Shown in pieces: positions 15,236 through 25,940 of a stretch of DNA of 64,000 bases. Position 1 is the stretch's first letter, and the number at the start of each line of letters is the position of its first letter. This stretch comes from Protopterus annectens. Its lineage: Eukaryota; Chordata; Ceratodontiformes; Protopteridae. Where the stretch lies: positions 1,936,414,468-1,936,478,467 of the forward strand of contig NC_056735.1 of assembly GCF_019279795.1 (NCBI RefSeq), written 5' to 3'. The notes below the pieces were generated by a model, which had not been told where the DNA came from, did no database searches, and saw only the letters and a program-made list of their open reading frames with translations. The position numbers and the translations under genes were made by a program.

Positions 15236-16225
15236 CACGACATATGTGCAAAGGTTGACAGAGTTGGGGCTGGAAGCACATACACAGGGCCAATATTGAC
15301 ATGTTGCTGTGATAACCTCATACATTTACTGTTGTAACAGGGTTTGATGCAACATATGTCCTATGAGGGATATGAAGTCAGTAAGTGTCATGGCTTTCAC
15401 CATATACAGACTGCAATCCTCACACTACCTTCTGCAGTCCACAGATGGATGCTCTGTGGGTAACACATGAAACCAAAGGCACAACCCATTGCCCAGTCTA
15501 CAGATGACCCTGCAGATGGGGATTCCTCATAAACATAGAACTGACAATGCAGGTATTGAGACATGTAGGACAGCCATATCTACACACACACTGTTAAACC
15601 AGCATTACTCCAAATGCAGTATGGCAGCAATTACAGTTTGTAGTCAGGTCAGGCATATCCCCCTTCTGTGTGTTGCCCTGTTTCCACAGTGTATGTTGTT
15701 AGACATAAATCCCCAATCCATCTCAGATGCTGTTTGCCAAACAATAGATCTAGTTCCTGCTCACAGCGAATGAAAAGGGCCAACACCAACATGATGTTCC
15801 TAGATATTGGAGTGTATTTCCATGCAGGATATGGTAGCTATATAGTAGGTGATATACATGTGCCTGTCCACATGAACAGGTGCCACGATCAACACAGCCA
15901 CATTCTCACAGGGATGCACATACATTGACACACTTGGTAGGGCCAGGATTAAAACTCGTCAGTAGTGGGATTTCCACAGCACATCATTGTGCAGGTATCA
16001 TATGCACCACACGGGTCATATGGAGGTTATATGGGCAAAGGGTATGGGGGAGGTGTCTGACATTAGACGGCATGCTTCAGTATGCCAATGGGGGTTCTAG
16101 TGAGTGTGGATGTGAACATATGCACCATACAACACACACACAAACACACAGGGTGCCAGTACTGTCATGCATAGGTGCATGTCTGCACGGGTGTGTGGTA
16201 GTAGACTGTGCCAGACGGCTATACA
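15236..16225. other. Unassigned stretch left of the PLE composite
   Basis: No gene or known repeat is recognised. It is the left genomic flank of the PLE insertion and should have been continuous with 23692 onward before that insertion. Confidence 0.4.
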
Positions 16226-16238
16226 AGGCTAGGCTATG
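16226..16238. repeat. Left 13-bp TSD of PLE composite 1
   Basis: AGGCTAGGCTATG occurs here and again, identically, at 23679-23691. The two copies bracket the whole inverted-plus-direct PLE structure, so the composite entered as one insertion. Confidence 0.88.
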
Positions 16239-16735
16239 TGTAAAAATCGACCAAAAAAACACCAGAACTAAGAGCAAAATCCAACCAAGAATAAAAACCA
16301 CTTGGCACGACAGGACCCGGAAGCACGTAATCAAAGGCTTTCAAAATAAGCAGATGAAGAAATCAAACAGCTGCTAGGTCTCCAAAACGATCCTTTAATA
16401 TAACAAGGCAAAGTAAAAATCCACAATATCTTCCAAGCGCTTTCACTCGACCACTTGCGAGCTTTTTCAAGGCAAAAAAACATTGCTGGAAGTTCATTCA
16501 CATTAAAAACTTCCAGAATCATCACATGACTTCCTGTGAACCTTTCCCAACAGGAAAATCACCATATAAGGAAATTCTAAAATGCATTCTTATTATCATT
16601 AAAAATAATTCATTTTCTAAAAATCTTGGCAACTAGATACCATATTAAACATACAATCAAATCAAACTGTTAAAATGTGGCAAAAAACAATTCTGCAAAA
16701 TATTTTTATAATCACAAATAAATGCAGTGACCCCT
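16239..16735 (-). repeat. PLE terminal repeat (PLTR), inverted copy
   Basis: This is the reverse complement of the repeats at 19137-19630 and 23231-23678, starting (in element sense) AGGGGTCACTGCATTTA. It runs about 45-50 bases further at its outer end than the right-hand PLTR does, up to GTCGATTTTTACA beside the TSD. Confidence 0.9.
16431..16473 (-). ncRNA. Hammerhead-ribozyme-like motif in inverted PLTR
   Basis: In element sense the stretch reads GCC, TTGAAAA, GCTC, loop, GAGT, GAAA, GCGC, TTGGAAG. The GCTC/GAGT pair corresponds to hammerhead stem II, GAAA to the conserved core and the AGCGCT palindrome to a very short stem III. The CUGANGA box has become TTGAAAA, so cleavage activity is doubtful. 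PLE PLTRs are known to carry hammerhead motifs. Confidence 0.5.
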
Positions 16736-16913
16736 TTACCCTCGGGGATAAAATCAAAACTCCAAATTGAAACTTAGAGTTACTGAATAGCATTGTAAAA
16801 CATTTCTTTCCTAAGTTTCAAATATATAACATGACATTCCATATATCTTATTATAAGATTTTGTAAATTCAAAAATGAGTAAAACAATAAATGTCATGTT
16901 GTACCAAACTGTG

Positions 16914-19070
16914 TTATAAACGGGCTTGCCTCAATTTCAGAACACTACTAATGTTAAGGGTGTCATTCAGACCTGGGTATCTAGTAGCATCTAAACGGAG
17001 CTGCCAAAATTGCTCACGGTATTCTAATTTTGACTCCCAACTGCCCCCTCTTATATCCGGTTGTACCTGTTCCAAAACCATAAACTTTATGTTCATGTCC
17101 TTACATGTCAAAGAGTGTTTATAAAGGCATTACTTTCCTTCCTTACATTGATGTCATTGAAGTGTTCATAAACCCTTCTCCTAAACACCCTTTCAGTTTT
17201 CCCAATGTAAAAACCATGGCACGTGCCACAGCATCCAAGATAGACTACCCCCTTAGATCCACAATTAAAATGTTTGTTAGTGTGGAACTTGAATCTTCTA
17301 GAGGGAAGGTAGAAGGACCCCGAATTCAGCATAGCGTGGCATTGCTTGCACATCCCACATGGATAAGTGCCTAATTTCTTTCTATTCTGATTCTGTGGAT
17401 CCTCTAACCTAATTTCTAAAAGTTCTTTCAAATTCTTGCCCTTTTCCTAACAAAGAGGGAAACTGGGCATAGAATCCTTAAGATCTTCCTGAAGTCTGAG
17501 AATGGGCCAATATTTTTTAATAATCTTCTCGATCTGATCTGAGTTGTTAGAGAAAGTATGTATAAAACTATTTTTTGACTGTGAATTGTCTTTTGAAGGG
17601 TTTGGTAACCTCTCATTAACACCCACCGCCTTTAAAGTGGGATATTTATTAGCCCTCTTCTCGGAAATTTCTGTAACTAGTGCTTCTACCAGGGCTTCCG
17701 GATATTGTTTTCATTAAAGAATCTCTTTAAAATGGAAACTTCCTCATTGAAAAGTTTGTCCGTGCTGGACATTCGTGAAGCCCTAATTAGTTGACCCTTC
17801 ACTATCGCCTTCTTTTGATAGAAGGGATGTCCACTGTGATAATTTAGGAATGCATTTGAAAAAGTGCTTTTCCTGTAAATCTTAGACTGGAAACACATAT
17901 TTGAATAGTCCTTAACCAATGAAATGTCTAAATAATCAAGTTGATGTTTACTGATCTTATAGGTGAACTTAAAAAATGTGGTGGTCATGTTGATGTAATC
18001 CATAAATTCCATTAAACTTCCTTCATCTCCCATCCACATAAAGGAGATGTCGTCCAGAAATCTCCTATAGTACAAGATGTCCTGATACCATGTACTAGTA
18101 AAAATGTATTTCTTTTCCCATTGGTATAATACCAGATTTGCGTACATGGAAGCACAAGAGGCACCCATTGCTACACCTTTCTTCTGACGATAAAATTCCC
18201 CCTTAAAATGAATGAAGTTATTTTCTAAAACTAAATCCATAAATTCCAAAATTAAGTTAGTGAACTTGGCCCCCAGTTGGACTTCATTAGATAAGTAAGT
18301 ACCTAACCACTCCAGGCCCGTGTTGTGTGGAATACTAGGGAATAAATCGACTACATCAACAGTGACCATAAACATCTCAGGTAAAAATAATCTCTGATCC
18401 ACTCCTTTTAGGTAGTCCCATGAATCCTTACATATGTGTTTAATTTTCTCTACATGTTTTTTTAAGGAGAAGTCGATAAATTTAGCTAAGGGTTCTGTGA
18501 CACTTCCACCTCCTGAAACTATAGGTCTAAATTTAAGGGGGTTCAAATTCTTATGTGTCTTTGGAATTCCAAAAATCTGGGAAACCTTGGGTTTTTTTAC
18601 TAATAAGTAGTTATATAACTTCTCATTAATAGCATTCTGCATTAAATAGTCATATAATGAATAATTTATTTTAGCTTGAGCTATATTAATCTCATTTTTT
18701 GAGACAAGTTCATATTGATCGGTATCCTGTAACACCGTGTGCAAGGCAGCCTCATAATCCCAGTTGTACATCAAGACGGCCCCTCCCCCCTTGTCTGGTT
18801 TCATAACCCTACACCCTCCATTTTAAGATTTTTAATTAGAGTCAACTCATCCTCAGTAATGTTGTCAGGTGTTTCACAATGATCTTTCTCCTTAAGTTTC
18901 CTAATGTCAGTCTCAACTAACTCCTCAAAAATTTTGATGGTGGGGTGAACCGGGGGGTTAAAGGTGCTTTTTCTTGTGAGGGTCCTTTCTAAGTTTTGTT
19001 CATCTTTGAACAATAAATTAAAATTAAGCTGCCTCATGAAAAGCTTTAAATCAATCAAGGTTGTAACTAT
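16914..19070 (-). pseudogene. PLE reverse transcriptase-GIY-YIG, truncated inverted copy
   Basis: The 372-residue segment at 17686-18804 has PLE RT motifs in order: MKPDKGGGAVLM, FGIPKTHKN, RPIVSGGGS, VTVDVVDLFPSIPH (motif A), KKGVAMGASCASMYANLVL (motif B) and RRFLDDISFMW (motif C, FLDD). The preceding piece is at 18801-19058. The CGMCKQCH linker and YIGKTERVFRRRVYEH of the GIY-YIG domain are at 17108-17431, and the C-terminus is at 16914-17111. One-base changes shift the frame near 18803, 17700, 17450-17600 and 17115. The N-terminal half is missing because the copy begins at about 19088. Where the direct copy is frameshifted inside the RT, this copy is mostly open, so the two decayed independently. 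Confidence 0.9.
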
Positions 19071-19141
19071 GGGGGAAGGCCTAAGGGGAAGACCTAAGGG
19101 GAAGGCCTAAGGGGAGTAACTATGGGGGAAGGCCTAAGGGG
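19063..19141. repeat. Inverted/direct PLE junction with 26-bp exact repeat
   Basis: A 26-base block beginning GTAACTATGGGGG occurs at 19063-19088 and, identically, at 19116-19141. Between them are two more partial GGCCTAAGGGGAA units. In the uninterrupted direct copy this block occurs once, in reverse complement at about 20880-20905. The second block ends in AAGGGG, which is also how the PLTR begins. Confidence 0.85.
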
Positions 19142-19630
19142 TCACTGCATTTATTTGTGATTATAAAAATATTTTGCAGAATTGTTTTTTGCCACATTTT
19201 AACAGTTTGATTTGATTTTATGTTTAATATGGTATCTAGTTGCCAAGATTTTTAGAAAATGAATTATTTTTAATGATAATAAGAATGCATTTTAGAATTT
19301 CCTTATATGGTGATTTTCCTGTTGGGAAAGGTTCACAGGAAGTCATGTGATGATTCTGGAAGTATTTAATGTGAATGAACTTCCAGCAATGTTTTTTGCC
19401 TTGAAAAAGCTCGCAAGTGGTCGAGTGAAAGCGCTTGGAAGATATTGTGGATTTTTACTTTGCCTTGTTATATTAAAGGATCTTTTTGGAGACCTAGCAG
19501 CTGTTTGATTTCTTCATCTGCTTATTTTGAAAGCCTTTGTTTACGTGCTTCTGGGTCCTGTCATGCCAAGTGGTTTTTATTCTTGGTTGGATTTTGCTCT
19601 TAGTTCTGGTGTTTTTTGGTCGATTTTTAC
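19137..19630 (+). repeat. PLE terminal repeat (PLTR), 5' direct copy
   Basis: Near identical to 23231-23678 up to TTTTTATTCT (about 19583), and to the inverted copy up to about 19630. It precedes the PLE ORF by only a few bases, as expected for a 5' PLTR acting as promoter and leader. Confidence 0.9.
19399..19440 (+). ncRNA. Hammerhead-ribozyme-like motif in 5' PLTR
   Basis: The same conserved block as in the other two PLTRs: TTGAAAA core box variant, GCTC/GAGT stem II, GAAA, and the AGCGCT palindrome followed by T, which would be the cleavage position in a dimeric hammerhead. Conservation in all three repeats supports a real element feature; the core substitutions argue against present activity. 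Confidence 0.5.
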
Positions 19631-19632
19631 AC

Positions 19633-22600
19633 ATGGCAGAAGGAACGGAAGCCAGCGGCTTCATCCACACTCCGGCAGTACTGAGAGCCGATTGTGAAGA
19701 TGCTGACACAGTCCTAGTTACTAGGGCTGAGTTTAAACAGGTTTTAACACTATTGACACAATTGACTTCAATGGTTGAACAGCGGACACAACTAACAGCT
19801 TCCCAGATACTGGGGAATCAACAACAATTTAACCATTCCCCCAGAACACTTGCTGAAGTGGTTGGGGTTGGAAATGCTACAAGGAACGCTGAGAGAGGGT
19901 GTAATCATAGTAACTTGAATTCAAATTGTTTTGACCAAGTTAAAACAAACAACCAGGCTGCTTCTGGGTCAAATGAGCAGACGAAGTCCTTTGATTTTAA
20001 ATCTTGGACAAAACAACAGTTTAATTTCAGAAAAGGTACTGTCCTTCATGATAATTACAAAAAACTTGAAAATGTGTTTTTTGACTTTAAAGACAAACTG
20101 TATTATTTTAAGAACAAACAGATGGAAGTTGATTATCTAAACGAATGTATTAATGTACAGAGAATTCCTAAGGGCTTGAGGTTTTTTAAGTTCCCTAACA
20201 ACGTACAACATGGTTCTGTCTTATATGACCAGCTTTGTGAAATTTCAACAAAGCAGGTTTGGACATGTTAAAATGTATGGTGATGGGCTATGAGAAAAAA
20301 ATGACTGTTTTGTTAAAAGATTTAGATGAGCTTAACGTAAATATGTTAAAAGATGAAACTTTTAGCTCAGTTAAGAGGGACTATGACAAGTTGTTCAGTG
20401 ATGTAGACCAGCATTGTTCTAGGGTACTTAATCGAAAAATTAGGAAATTAGAGAGAGACTTAACTGAATACAAGGAAGGTAGAGCCTATCCCCTCCCAAT
20501 TATAAAAGGAAGAAGTAACAACAACACTACTGAAAATGTCTTTCATGAAAGGGGTGAAAGTAATAGGCAAGGGGAACCTATAGGGGGAGGAAACGAGAAT
20601 CTCAGAAGAAGTGAGAGAATAGCACAGAAGAACAGGAATCCGTCTACTCAGGATTTTTATTATCCCCAGAGGAGAGGGAGGCGAGGAACAATACAACAGT
20701 TGGAACCATCCAACAAACTAGTTTTAGGATCTATAGTTGATGAGGACAGTAGTACCATATTATTTCAAGGTAAACAAATTAAATATAGGAAAGGCAATTT
20801 TACTATTTTTAATTACACTGACCTATCAATAACGGACAATTTTTTTAGTTTACTTTCCAAGGGTTTTCATTATGTTCCCCTTAGGCCTTCCCCCATAGTT
20901 ACAACCTTGATTGATTTAAAGCTTTTCATGAGGCAGCTTAATTTTAATTTATTGTTCAAAGATGAACAAAACTTAGAAAGGACCCTCACAAGAAAAAGCA
21001 CCTTTAACCCCCCGGTTCACCCCACCATTAAAATTTTTGAGGAGTTAGTTGAGACTGACATTAGGAAACTTAAGGAGAAAGATCATTGTGAAACACCTGG
21101 CAACATTACTGAGGATGAGTTGACTCTAATTAAAAATCTTAAAATGGAGGGGTGTAGGGTTATGAAACCAGACAAGGGGGGAGGGGCTGTCTTGATGTAC
21201 AACTGGGATTATGAGGCTGCCTTGCACACGGTGTTACAGGATACCGATCAATATGAACTTGTCTCAAAAAATGAGATTAATATAGCTCAAGCTAAAATAA
21301 ATTATCATTATATGACTATTTAATGCAGAATGCTATTAATGAGAAGTTATATAACTACTTATTAGTAAAAAAACCCAAGGTTGCCCAGATTTTTGGAATT
21401 CCAAAGACACATAAGAATTTGAACCCCCTTAAAGTTAGACCTATAGTTTCAGGAGGTGGAAGTGTCACAGAACCCTTAGCTAAATTTATCGACTTCTCCT
21501 TAAAACAACATGTAGAGAAAATTAAACACATATGTGAGGATTCATGGGACTACCTAAAGGAGTGGATCAGAGTTTATTTTTACCTGAGATGTTTATGGTC
21601 ACTGTTGATGTAGTCGATTTATTCCCTAGTATTCCACACAACACGGGCCTGGAGTGGTTAGGTACTTACTTATCTAATGAAGTCCAACTGGGGGCCAAGT
21701 TCACTAACTTAATTTTGGAATTTATGGATTTAGTTTTAGAAAATAACTTCATTCATTTTAAGGGGGAATTTTATCGTCAGAAAAAAGGTGTAGCAATGGG
21801 TGCCTCTTGTGCTTCCATGTCATAAATCTGGTATTATACCAATGGGAAAAGAAATACATTTTACTAGTGCATGGTATCAGGACATCTTGTACTATAGGAG
21901 ATTTCTGGACGACATCTCCTTTATGTGGATGGGAGACGAAGGAAGTTTAATGGAATTTATGGATTACATCAACATGACCACCACATTTTTTAGGTTCACC
22001 TATAAGATCAGTAAACATCAACTTGATTATTTAGACATTTCATTGGTTAAGGACTATTCAAATATGTGTTTCCAGTCTAAGATTTACAGGAAAAGCACTT
22101 TTCAAATGCATTCCTAAATTATCACAGTGGACATCCCTTCTATCAAAAGAAGGCGATAGTGAAGGGTCAACTAATTAGGGCTTCACGAATGTCCAGCACG
22201 GACAAACTTTTCAATGAGGAAGTTTCCATTTTAAAGAGATTCTTTAATGAAAAACAATATCCGGAAGCCCTGGTAGAAGCACTAGTTACAGAAATTTCCG
22301 AGAAGAGGGCTAATAAATATCCCCCTTTATTGGGGGTGGGTGTTAATGAGAGGTTACCAAACCCTTCAAAAGACATTTCACAGTCAAAAAATAGTTTTAT
22401 ACATACTTTCTCTAACAACTCAGATCTGATCAAGAAGATTATTAAAAAATATTGGCCCATTCTCAGACTTCAGGAAGATCTTAAGGATTCTATGCCCAGT
22501 TTCCCCTCTTTTGTTAGGAAAAGGGGCAAGAATTTGAAAGAACTTTTAGAAATTAGGTTAGAGGATCCACAGAATCAGAATAGAAAGAAATTAGGCACTT

Positions 22601-23052
22601 ATCCATGTGGGATGTGCAAGCAATGCCACGCTATGCTGAATTCGGGGTCCTTCTACCTTCCCTCTAGAAGATTCAAGTTCCACACTAACAAACATTTTAA
22701 TTGTGGATCTAAGGAGGTAGTCTATCTTGGATGCTCTGGCACGTGCCATGGTTTTTACATTGGGAAAACTGAAAGGGTGTTTAGGAGAAGGGTTTATGAA
22801 CACTTCAATGACATCAATGTAAGGAAGGAAAGTAATGCCTTTTATAAACACTCTTTGACATGTAAGGACATGAACATAAAGTTTATGGTTTTGGAACAGG
22901 TACAACCGGATATAAGAAGGGGCAGTTGGGAGTCAAAATTAGAATACCGTGAGCAATTTTGGCAGCTCCGTTTAGATGCTACTAGATACCCAGGTCTGAA
23001 TGACACCCTTAACATTAGTAGTGTTCTGAAATTGAGGCAAGCCCGTTTATAA
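19633..23052 (+). pseudogene. PLE polyprotein, direct copy (RT and GIY-YIG endonuclease), frameshifted
   Basis: This would encode a protein of roughly 1140 residues. I chose the ATG at 19633, just inside the end of the PLTR, because it starts MAEGTEASG. The first segment (to 20271) is N-terminal and of unknown fold. The second (20259-21323) has DKGGGAVLM. The third (21323-21613) has FGIPKTHKN and RPIVSGGGS. The fourth (21544-21825) has motif A VTVDVVDLFPSIPH and motif B. The fifth (21800-22117) has RRFLDDISFMW. The last (22159-23052) has the CGMCKQCH linker and YIGKTERVFRRRVYEH of GIY-YIG. At least four single-base deletions relative to the inverted copy (near 21312, 21560, 21822, 22103) and a frame change near 20265 break it. 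It copies RNA and nicks target DNA in the intact family. Confidence 0.92.
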
Positions 23053-23230
23053 CACAGTTTGGTACAACATGACATTTATTGTTTTACTCATTTTTGAATT
23101 TACAAAATCTTATAATAAGATATATGGAATGTCATGTTATATATCTGAAACTTAGGAAAGAAATGTTTTACAATGCTATTCAGTAACTCTAAGTTTCAAT
23201 TTGGAGTTTTGATTTTATCCCCGAGGGTAA

Positions 23231-23678
23231 AGGGGTCACTGCATTTATTTGTGATTATAAAAATATTTTGCAGAATTGTTTTTTGTCACATTTTAACAGT
23301 TTGATTTGATTGTATGTTTAATATGGTATCTAGTTGCCAAGATTTTTAGAAAATGAATTATTTTTAATGATAATAAGAATGCATTTTAGAATTTCCTTAT
23401 ATGGTGATTTTCCTGTTGGGGAAAGGTTCACAGGAAGTCATGTGATGATTCTGGAAGTATTTAATGTGAATGAACTTCCAGCAATATTTTTTGCCTTGAA
23501 AAAGCTCGCAAGTGGTCGAGTGAAAGCGCTTGGAAGATATTGTGGATTTTTACTTTGCCTTGTTATATTAAAGGATCTTTTTGGAGACCTAGCAACAGTT
23601 TGATTTCTTCATCTGCTTATTTTGAAAGCCTTTGTTTACGTGCTTCCAGGTCCTTTCATGCCAAGTGTTTTTTATTCT
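23231..23678 (+). repeat. PLE terminal repeat (PLTR), 3' direct copy
   Basis: Repeats 19137-19583 with a few substitutions and ends at TTTTTTATTCT, immediately before the right TSD. Confidence 0.9.
23493..23536 (+). ncRNA. Hammerhead-ribozyme-like motif in 3' PLTR
   Basis: Third copy of the TTGAAAA, GCTC, GAGT, GAAA, AGCGCT block, identical through the paired positions to the 5' PLTR copy. Confidence 0.5.
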
Positions 23679-23691
23679 AGGCTAGGCTATG
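23679..23691. repeat. Right 13-bp TSD of PLE composite 1
   Basis: AGGCTAGGCTATG, identical to 16226-16238. Confidence 0.88.
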
Positions 23692-24640
23692 GATACACCT
23701 TGGCATCAGGCCACATGGCAACTGTCTGCATTGTGGCTCAGGGCTGTGGTTTCTGCATTTACCCACACAGATGGGTATTGTATCCCCATCCAGTCACCTG
23801 GGTGACTTGTGTGTGGCCAATGCTGTGCATCGCTTGCCATGTATGTGTTCCTTAGTCCATGACATGGACAGTGTCTGGGATGTGCACACCTCCCACATGC
23901 ATGTACAGTGACATGTGGAACTGTACCTGGGGTATCTGGCCCATGTTGTGAACACAGATTATCATCAGATGTGCCAGTCTTGCCCACCTGTGGCGTGAAC
24001 TGGTAATGGGCACCAGGTTTACCCTGCACCTACATTGATAGCATGCTAACAGCATTCCCTGGTGTCAGTGGCTTCTGTCCATACAGGGCATTTTGTCAGG
24101 CATGGTATGTCCTTTGTTGGCCACATGTGATGGCATCACAGGTGTTACAGGTGTCCATTGGGGAACATGGGGAGGGTGCACTGTCTGCATGTATGTGCAT
24201 ATTGAACAGATGAACAGGGTGCAATGCCCTCTGTAGCCCACTGCTATCACACCATAGTTACTATCAGTGGCCAATATGCAGTGTACTACCCACACATTGG
24301 CTGTTGCCTAGGCATGTGTGTGTATGAGACATGTGTTGAGAGTGTGCTCTTGGTAATACTGTGGCTGCTTATTGTGATTGCCTAGCCTTAATATTACATG
24401 TATGGGTATGGCTTTGCACCCCAGCCTCCCAGCTATTTCACATATGTTATACCTGTACAGTGGACATTGTGATATATAGTAGGGCCACCATATAAGAATT
24501 ATGCAAAAGCCACTCCCCATTGGCCGCAGGTGTCACACACTCACAAACACCTCCCCACAGGGTATGAGTTACAAACACACACACACACGCACACACACTG
24601 TCACACACTCTCTACCACCTACACACAGGGTATGAGTTAC
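23692..24640. other. Unassigned stretch right of the PLE composite
   Basis: TG/CA-rich sequence with no recognisable gene. A phrase around CACAGGGTATGAGTTACAAAC is repeated at about 24556 and 24626, next to short CA runs, just before the tandem array. Confidence 0.4.
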
Positions 24641-24644
24641 AAAC

Positions 24645-25940
24645 ACACACATGCGTCATGTCTGAGAGAAGAAGCCCTACCTAATTAGTTTATTACACTA
24701 CAGCACTATGCAGTTATCGTACACACCATGGAGATTACTGTAGTATGCCTTCCCCAAAGGTGTATATCACATTGGATGACGTCAGCAAGATTGCGAAAGT
24801 AGGACATTCTAATTGTAGTGAGTGTGACTAGCCTAAAATGCATTGCTCCCTACACAGACAGTGACACACACACAAAACATCCACAACCAACATGTGTGGG
24901 TTTAGAACCCCTAACAAAGATCTATAGCACACTACAGCATGGAGCTGTTATAGGACACACCACAGGGATTACTGCAGAACTCCTTCCCCAAAGGTGTATT
25001 TCACAATGAATGACATCAGCAGGACTGCCAAAGTAGGACATTCGAATTGTAGTGAGCGTGACAAGCCTAAAATGCATTATTTCCAAACAGACAGTGACAC
25101 ACTCACCAAACATCCACAACCAACATGTGTGGGTATAGAACCCCTAACAGAGATCTATATCACACTACAGCATGGAGCTGTTATAGGACGCACCATGGGA
25201 ATTACAGAATAACTCCTTCCCCGAAGGTGTATTTCACAATGAATGACATCAGCAGGATTGCCAAAGTTGAACATTCTAATTGTAGTGAGTGTGACTAACC
25301 TAGAATGAATTGCTCCCTACACAGACAGTGAAACACACACAAAACATTCAGAACCGCAATGGGTGGGGATGGAACCCTACCACAGTTCACAGTCACATTA
25401 CAGCAGTATACAGTACAGTTAAGGTACACACTACAGAGGTTACTGGGCTACAGCATTCCCAGAGGTGTATTTCTAGGCGGATGACATCAGCAGCCTTGCC
25501 AAAGTTGAGTATATGAACTGTAGGGAGTGCGAGTACCCTAAAAAGCATTGCTCTCTACACAGACAGACACACACACTTTCCGTGTCTGGGATTAAAACAC
25601 CTACCTATCTACTTTATCACAGTACAACAGTATGCAATTACAGGATGAGCTATGGAGATTACTGGACTGCAATTGTCCCAGAGGTGTACTTCTAGGTGGA
25701 TGACATCAGCAGCCTTGCCAAAGTAGAGCATTTGAATTGTTGTTAGTGTGACTACCCTAAAAAGCATTGCTCTCTACACAGTCAGACACACACTTGCCAA
25801 GCCTGGGATTAGAACTCCTACCTAACTAGTTTATCACACTACAGGAGTGCGCAGTTATGGGATGCACCATGGAGACTACTGGGCTACATCTCTCCCAAAG
25901 GTGTATTTCACATTGGATGACCTCAGCAGGATTGTCATAG
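24645..25940. repeat. Tandem array of about six 230-bp units
   Basis: The phrase CCCAAAGGTGTATTTCACA-type recurs at about 24752, 24983, 25217, 25452, 25679 and 25894, giving periods of about 231, 234, 235, 227 and 215. Each unit also contains GATGACATCAGCAG, TGTAGTGAGTGTGAC, CTACACAGACAG and a dinucleotide CA patch. The last two or three units differ from the first three as a subgroup (CTAGGYGGATGACATCAGCAGCC). On the minus strand each unit shows GGAGTTCTAATCC-like and GTAGTGTGATAAAC-like words that resemble degenerate pol III B and A boxes. No protein is encoded. Confidence 0.88.

Larger units (their letters stand above)
16239..23678 (+). mobile_element. Composite Penelope-like element (inverted truncated copy plus full-length copy)
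   Basis: A 7.4-kb insertion is made of two copies of one PLE. The first (16239 to about 19088) is inverted and 5'-truncated: it holds the RT, GIY-YIG endonuclease, 3' UTR and terminal repeat. The second (19137-23678) is direct: terminal repeat (PLTR), complete but frameshifted ORF, 3' UTR, second PLTR. Identical 13-bp duplications flank the whole. Such arrangements, with PLTRs and inverted truncated copies, are established for PLEs. The C-terminal GIY-YIG and the preceding Cys/His-rich linker place it among endonuclease-bearing PLEs. A Neptune-like clade is likely but unproven. Confidence 0.92.

Noticed and set aside
16226..23691. Interpretation of the inverted PLE pair as two separate insertions.
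   Set aside because: No TSD lies at the inner junction, and identical 13-bp repeats bracket the whole, so one event is simpler.
24645..25940. CRISPR-like array (regular repeats).
   Set aside because: Units are about 230 bp and similar over their whole length, without short repeats separated by unique spacers, and the genome is eukaryotic.
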